Positions 58,348 to 64,000 of a stretch of DNA of 64,000 nucleotides are shown piece after piece. Position 1 is the stretch's first letter; every line of letters starts with the position of its first letter. Source of the stretch: Rhodotorula mucilaginosa (Eukaryota > Basidiomycota > Microbotryomycetes > Sporidiobolales > Sporidiobolaceae); the NCBI GenBank assembly GCA_034406715.1, contig CP137879.1, positions 310,001 to 374,000 of the forward strand. Reading direction: 5' to 3'. The notes under the pieces were generated by a model. The model worked only from the letters and a program-made list of their open reading frames with translations. It did not search any database and was not told the DNA's origin. A program made the translations under genes and the position numbers.

Positions 58348-60304
58348 TTAATGCCTTCCGCCGCCGCGACCACGACCACGCCCTCCACCGCCGCCTCGTC
58401 CTCCCCGACCACCGCGTCCGCCGCCTCCTTTGCGCATCGGCACTCCCGCCTCCCTCTCATCATCATCCCGATCCCGTTCGTCCTCTTCGCCCCTCGAACG
58501 CTTCTTCCCTCGCCCGCTGTGTCCTTGAGTCATCTGCGACTCTTTCACTTCCTTGATCGCTTCGCGTTGAGCTTCTCCGACTCGTTCAGAGAGGAGCATC
58601 GCTTCTTGCTTGCCGGAGGCGCCAAGGGGGTACTCGGTCATCTTCTTGCCGATGACGCCTGTTTTGGAATGATGAGCGCACGGGAGGGAGAGAGCAAGAC
58701 GGGATCGGCTCAGTCAGTCAGAGACTTGGCAAAACGCTTGCTTTGAGAAGTCTTGCGGCCGAGCGAAACGGGACGCACCTTCGATACGCTGGAAGAGCTC
58801 GACATCGTACTGCGTCACGAGGGTGACCGACTTGCCACTGCGTCCCGCACGCGCGGTACGCCCGACTCGATGAATGTAGTCCTTCGAGTTGGTCGGCAAG
58901 TCATAGTTGACGACGAGGTCGACCGAGGGGATATCGAGCCCACGCGAGGCGACATCGGTCGCGACGAGGATGGTCTTGGCTCCCGATTTGAACTTGTTCA
59001 GAGCTCCGAGTCGTTGCGATTGAGAGAGTTGACCGTGCAGGGGGACGGAAGGGAACGAGAGTAACCGGAGGAGGATCGAGATCCGTTGAGCGTCGATGAC
59101 GGTGCGGACAAAGATGATGGCCGTCAAGCCGGACAGGGTGTGCAACAAGTGAACGAGGTGCAGGTCTTTGTGCTTGAGGGGCACGAGGAGGTAGTACTGC
59201 AACAGGGTCGAGACGGTTTGGTATTTCGAAGAGACTTCGAGTTTGACCGGGTCGCGGAGCGACGCGCGTTGCAGTTTCGCGACTTTGGTCGTCATCGTTG
59301 CCGAGAAGAGGTACGTCCGACGACCTTCGCGCGGGATCACTTTGAGGATCTTGTCGATCACGGGCCCAAAGTCGAGGTCGAGCAATCGGTCTGCCTCGTC
59401 GAGTACCTGCGCGGGTGGGTCGTCAAGGGTCAGTCTCGGTGTCGTTCTCGGAGGGAAGGCGTCCAACGTCTCGCTATCCGAGAGACGTTGGAAGACGGGC
59501 CCTGAGTGACGAGAGAAATGGACGGACCAAGTACTTCAAGTTGCGCAACGAGAACCCTTTCGTGTTTTCCAAGTGGTCCTGCAACCGACCCGGGGTCGCG
59601 ACGACGATGTGTGGCTTCTTGGCGAGCGCGACTTGTTGGGCCATCGTGTCCATGCCTCCGACGATGGTCGCGACGCGGACGCCAATCCCGGACCCAAGAG
59701 CGGTGAACTGGTCCGCAATCTGGTACGCCAACTCGCTGTGCCGGGTGATTCAATCGAGAAAGCGGGTCAGTCTCAAGAGGGTGGGAGCATTAAAAAAAGG
59801 AAAGGGGAGAGAGAGAGCGGCGCACCGAGTCGGGGCGAGTACGACGGCAAACAGTCCCTGCGGGTCTTGCCACAAGTGGTGCAAAATCGGCAACGCAAAC
59901 GCGGCCGTCTTTCCCGACCCGGTCTGCGCCAGCCCGATGATGTCCTTTCCTTCGAGCGCGTAGGGAATACACTCTTGTTGGATCTCGGACGGGTGCTTGA
60001 ACCCGAGGGTGGTGCAGGCCGTGCAGAGCTCGGGGAGGAGTCCGAGCGAGCTGAAGGTGACAGACGTGGTGGGTTCAACGGTCAGGGTGCCGCTGCCGTT
60101 CGTGGTGGGTTCGACTTTGCTCTTGGCTCTGGCCTTGCCCTTGTCGGCCTTGGCTGCGTCGAGCGCGGCGGTCTGGTGTTCATCGCCGTCGTCGTTGTCG
60201 GATGAAGAAGCGTCGTCTTCGTGCTCGTCGGCGGCGGGTGACAGCGACCGCGAGTCGACCTCGTAGGCAGCCTGGGAGCCACTGCTGGCTTCAGAGTCGG
60301 ACAT
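58348..60304 (-). CDS. RRP3: DEAD-box ATP-dependent RNA helicase (Rrp3/DDX47)
   Basis: Rrp3 is a nucleolar helicase for early 18S rRNA processing. An acidic N-terminus ([11 protein letters not shown]) precedes the Q motif [52 protein letters not shown] (spliced), [33 protein letters not shown] and [10 protein letters not shown]. Domain 2 has [34 protein letters not shown] and [40 protein letters not shown] supports Rrp3 over other DEAD proteins. The C-terminus is Gly/Arg-rich and ends GRGGGRH. Its start lies only 145 bp from the DUF4202 stop, and it converges with the activator gene. Confidence 0.92.
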
Positions 60305-60448
60305 GTCTGGCTGTGCGTGTAGCGGAGGAGGTTTGAGTCTTTCTCTCTCCTCTCGAAAAAAAGAGCATCCAGATTTCACGCGGAAGCAACCTCAAATTTG
60401 CGGCAAAAAGTTGGCTTCCGATTTCCCAGTCTAGAGAGGAGGCTACCC

Positions 60449-61321
60449 TTAATCCGAGTGAGCGACGGCCGCCTCCTTCTCGGCCTCTTCGCACTGCGTC
60501 ACCGCTTCGACGACGACCCGCTGCAGTTCCGGCTCCAAAGTCTGGACCAACTCGTCGACGGCGACTCGTCGCCCCCGGACCGTCATCTTGGCCCACGTCC
60601 GACTGACAATCTTGCCGAGTTTCTCGAGTCCGCCTGCTCGTGCGGGTCCTTGGTCGCCACTTGTGGAAGAGGAAGGTTGGTAGTCGGCGGCGAACGAGGC
60701 AAAGTCGCGGGCGAGAAAAGTCAAGCAGATGGCGTCTTCAAACAGGTGCGCTTCCGGGTCTGGCGCGCCGGTGGTGACTCGAGTCAGTTTTGGGGGAGCC
60801 CATAGGAGAAAGTAGTATGGATGCCAGCACCTTTCAAGAGATCGGTGTCGGCGGGGAGAGGAGGTCTTTGGAGTGTTCGTTTCAGGAGCAGGTCGCGGGT
60901 TCGTCCAAACAGCGGTGCGTCTCGCTGGTCGTCGTAGCCCGCCGAGCGCATGACTTGGTGCAAGATGTCGGCGTGGTACTTGTTCAGAGCGGTCTAGCGT
61001 CCAAAGAGAGTGTGTGTGTGAACTCGAGGAGCAGCGAGTCGGAGCGAGCGAGCGGGCAGGCGGACGACAGCAAGTGAGACTGACCCTCCACATTTTGTAG
61101 CCTGCGAGTCCGTCGGGGTACTCGGTTCTGGGTCTCTTCCAGCGGTGCACATGCTGCGCGTTGGCGGCGAGGGTCAAGGCTTCGGATGGCGGAGAGGCCG
61201 AGGGGGAGAGGTGGCGGGTGTAGTGAGCGAGGGAGCGGTGGTACTCAAGCGAGTGGGGCTGGGAAGGGTCTTGGGCGTGCAGCTCGTCGAGCAACTCGAG
61301 TGCCTTGTCTAGCCTCGCCAT
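60449..61321 (-). CDS. DUF4202 family protein
   Basis: The family is conserved in fungi, plants and bacteria but its function is unknown. MARLDKALELLDELHAQDPS opens the domain. HYTRHLSPSASPPSEALTLA, the signature NAQHVHRWKRPRTEYPDGLA followed by GYKMWR, then spliced LNKYHADILHQVMRSAGYDD, EAHLFEDAICLTFLARDF and VSRTWAKMTVRGRRVAVDEL match DUF4202 in order. The ATG at 61321 fits the domain start; an upstream frame to 61477 has no conserved sequence. There are about two introns. It shares a 150-bp divergent promoter with NOP1. Confidence 0.85.
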   Translation of the reverse strand: MARLDKALELLDELHAQDPSQPHSLEYHRSLAHYTRHLSPSASPPSEALTLAANAQHVHRWKRPRTEYPDGLAGYKMWRVSLTCCRPPARSLAPTRCSSSSHTHSLWTLDRSEQVPRRHLAPSHALGGLRRPARRTAVWTNPRPAPETNTPKTSSPRRHRSLERCWHPYYFLLWAPPKLTRVTTGAPDPEAHLFEDAICLTFLARDFASFAADYQPSSSTSGDQGPARAGGLEKLGKIVSRTWAKMTVRGRRVAVDELVQTLEPELQRVVVEAVTQCEEAEKEAAVAHSD

Positions 61322-61470
61322 CTCGTCACGTCCCGAGTGTAGAGAGGCGAGGAACGAGGCGGTGCAAAGTTTCGAGGGTTCGAGCTTTTCGCCCGAAGTT
61401 CGCCTTCTCGCTCTCTTGTGCTCTACACGCCTCGGCCTCGGTTCCCAGGACCTCCATCTAGCACAAAAGA
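61322..61470. promoter_or_regulatory. Divergent promoter between DUF4202 gene and NOP1
   Basis: Only 149 bp lie between the two starts, so both promoters overlap. No clear motif was identified. Confidence 0.5.
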
Positions 61471-63050
61471 ATGGCATTCAGTTAGTCCTATCTGCCCTGT
61501 GTCTCTACCCACTTGCCCGCCCGCCTGCTCGCTCTCTCTCGAACGAGCCCGTCCTTCTCACCTCCGAGCTGACCACCTCCCCTCCTCACTCGCAATCACC
61601 TCTCCTCGCGTGACTACGCACCCGCTCCCACTCTCAGACGCACCAGGCGGTGGACGCGGCGGTCGTGGCGGCGGACGCGGTGGATTCGGCGGCGGTGGAC
61701 GCGGTCAGTTCTCTCTCTCTCCTCTTCCCCGTGTTCTCTCCTCGGCTTTCTGTTCGCTCGCGATCCGCGCGAGCTTCTGCACCTTGTACCGTACTCTGAA
61801 GCTGACGATCTACCTCACGCGAACCCCTCGATATCTGGATGCCGCCCGACTTTTGCGATCGCACCTCGAAACAGGCGGTGGTGGACGTGGCGGCGGCTTC
61901 TCGGGCGGTCGTGGAGGTGCTGGTGGCGGACGCGGTGGCGGATTCGGTGGTGGCCGCGGCGGCGCACCCCGTGGCGGTGGACGCGGTGGAGCGCGTGAGT
62001 TCTACTGCGACTCTCGCCGGTCTTTCACTTCTGCGTACTGATACCGCCCACGACTCGCGACCCAGCCCGCGGCGGTGGACGTGGACGTGGTGCGCCCCGA
62101 GGTGGCGGACGCGGCGGCAAGGGCGGCGTCGGCGCCAAGGGCGGCGCCAAGGTTATCCTCGAACCTCACCGTCACCCGGGCGTCTTTGTCGCCAAGGGCA
62201 AGGAGCACCTCCTCGTCACGCGCAACCTCGTCCCTGGCGAGTCTGTCTATGGCGAGAAGCGCATCTCGATCGAACAACCCAACTCGACCGACCCTTCGTT
62301 GCCGGCTGAAAAAGTCGAGTACCGCGTGTGGAACCCGTTCCGGTCCAAGTTGGCCGCTGGCATCCTCGGCGGTCTCGACAACATTCACATTGGTCCAGGC
62401 AAGAAGGTCTTGTACCTCGGTGCCGCGAGTGGAACTTCGGTCTCGCACGTCGCCGATGTTGTCGGCCCGGAGGGAACCGTCTACGCCGTCGAGTTCTCGC
62501 ACCGGTCCGGACGTGACCTCGTCAACATGGCCAAGAAGCGCACCAACGTCATCCGTGCGTCGCTGTGGCGGTGGTCGTGCTGTCGAGGCTCTTTACGGCT
62601 GAGCTGACTTTTCAATCCCCCCCACCCGGCAGCCATCGTCGAGGACGCCCGCCACCCGAACAAGTACCGCATGCTCCTCTCGATGGTCGACGTCGTTTTT
62701 GCCGACGTCGCCCAGCCCGATCAGGCCCGTATCGTCGCCCTGAACGCGCACCACTTCCTCAAGAACGGCGGCCACGCCGTCATCTCGATCAAGGCTTCGT
62801 GCATTGACTCGACCGCGCCGGCAGAGGCTGTCTTTGCGGCCGAGGTCAAGAAGCTCCAGAGTGAGCAGTTCAAGCCGAGGGAGCAGCTCACCCTCGAGCC
62901 GTACGAGCGAGACCACGTGCGTTTTTCGTTTCTTCGCTCCTGAAGCTTTCCCGGGCCTCCCTGGGCCTCCCCTGACCTCGGACGACCTTCCACTGACTCT
63001 CCAACCTCGTACAGGCCATGTTGGTGGCGGAGTACCAGAGGAGCGCTTAA
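61471..63050 (+). CDS. NOP1: Fibrillarin, box C/D snoRNP 2'-O-methyltransferase
   Basis: Nop1 methylates rRNA (and histone H2A glutamine) in the nucleolus within C/D snoRNPs. Six exons: 61471-61480 (MAF plus one base), 61638-61703, 61875-61994, 62066-62554, 62633-62916 and 63015-63050. The Gly/Arg-rich N-terminus is spread over three small exons. The methyltransferase part has [40 protein letters not shown], the SAM motif [40 protein letters not shown] and [20 protein letters not shown], ending [12 protein letters not shown] looked for C/D box snoRNAs in its introns and saw none. Confidence 0.95.
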
Positions 63051-64000
63051 TATCGTGGGGATTTTCGCGTCTCCCTCGTTCTTGTTGTAATCTCTGCGGG
63101 CCGCCGGAGGAGCATGCCCGTCCCTCCCGTGTTGCTTTCCATTCCTCCTTCCGGCTGTGCCTTGTCTTCCCTCATCTCTACAGCACCTCCATCTTCAGCC
63201 TCGCGTGCTACCTGGTGCGCTGGCGCGTATCGCCTGTATTTTTACCTTACATTCTCAAGCGCCACCCCCCCAGCGTCTTTCGTTTCGGAGGTCTGCGCTT
63301 TCTTGCCAGATGTACTCGTTGAGGACTGCAGGCAGCTAAAGTAGTAGCGCTTTTACATGTACCAGCTCTCGCTTGGTTCGAACTTCTTTGGAACTTCTCT
63401 TCCATCAATGATCAAACGTCAACGTCAGTTTCCGCCAAGCTTGCCGATCCATTCCTGTTTCTCTTTCCCTTTGGAAGAGGATTGACCGCTCCGTATCAAC
63501 TGTTGGAGAGGACAGCGAGGCGCGACTCGACTCGAACGACGAGAAGCGAGGGCCGACGGAGAGGTGGCGACGGCGGTTGAGCGGAAGTGGCGACGTCCCT
63601 CACAAGTCACTCACTAGTGCACCTGTGCTTCCTAGGTATGTCCATTTAGTTGCACTAGATCCACCTGAATGGCACAAGTCACTGACTGCGTACAGAACTG
63701 ACTACGTGAACAAAATCCGGGACATGCTAGAACGGACCACTTGACTGGTATTGACTTTGGGTTTGCATTCATATGTGTCCACTTTGTTTCAATGGCCCGG
63801 AGACAGATAGATAAAAGAGAGACAGAAAGGAAGAGAAAGTGGAAGAGGGAGAGCGACAGGAAGGACCGGAAGGCCGAGTCAAGGCGAAGGTGAACCGGTG
63901 AAGACAAAAGATGAGGGATAAAAGACTGAAGACAAAGGACGAGAGGGAACAAGGAGAAGGTGAGAAAAAGGAAGAGGAAAGACGAAAGAGCAAGAGAGAG
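63051..64000. other. Downstream of NOP1; no gene; polypurine tract at the end
   Basis: No coding region is supported. From about 63790 to 64000 the plus strand is strongly purine-rich (many GAGA, GGAAG and AAAG runs). It could be the pyrimidine-rich leader or promoter of a minus-strand gene that begins beyond the window. Confidence 0.45.

Noticed and set aside
61481-62065. Intronic C/D box snoRNA in NOP1
   Set aside because: No RUGAUGA box paired with CUGA and a terminal stem was found in the introns.

Overview
The window is nuclear DNA of a GC-rich basidiomycete fungus, most likely a Pucciniomycotina yeast of the Rhodotorula/Sporobolomyces type. The reasons are dense genes on both strands, mostly 50-100 nt GT-AG introns with CTGAC/CTAAC-like branch sites, serine- and glutamine-rich low-complexity proteins, and families typical of basidiomycetes such as a DUF6534-like seven-helix protein. 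I recognise about two dozen protein genes. I saw no rRNA, tRNA, CRISPR array or transposon.

Layout. 0.8-3.3 kb: MBF1 (-) and a short STI1-like co-chaperone (+) share a ~200 bp promoter. 3.6-8.7 kb: a GCK-III kinase and a membrane-anchored glutaredoxin (both -). 9.2-16.2 kb: a D-arabinono-1,4-lactone oxidase, a mitochondrial GHITM-type BI-1 protein, ERG26 and an unknown protein (all +). 16.4-19.0 kb: a methyltransferase and a possible Mis14/Nsl1 kinetochore protein (both -). 19.4-29.9 kb: two near-identical quinate permeases in inverted orientation, enclosing a 3-dehydroshikimate dehydratase gene and ERG1. 30.3-37.3 kb: two multi-pass membrane proteins around PDX1. 37.6-50.2 kb: a Pho80-like cyclin, TRAPPC13, mitochondrial ribosomal protein mL46 and TSC1. 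50.3-58.1 kb: a QutR/QA-1S-type repressor divergent from a Zn2Cys6 activator. 58.3-63.1 kb: RRP3, a DUF4202 protein and NOP1.

The main theme is a loosened quinate-utilisation module. Uptake (two QutD-like permeases), catabolism (QutC-like dehydratase) and regulation (QutR-like repressor beside a QutA-like activator) lie within about 39 kb, split into two blocks by ~20 kb of unrelated genes. Quinate dehydrogenase and the catabolic dehydroquinase were not found here. The 105-213 bp gap between repressor and activator holds a perfect 17-bp palindrome, and the two permease promoter regions share a nearly identical 21-bp element.

The splicing is also notable: a start codon and a stop codon each split by an intron, a GC-AG intron, an intron present in only one of the two permease copies, and several stop-free introns whose length is a multiple of three. 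Exon coordinates come from reading splice signals by eye and from protein-family conservation, and have not been checked against transcripts.
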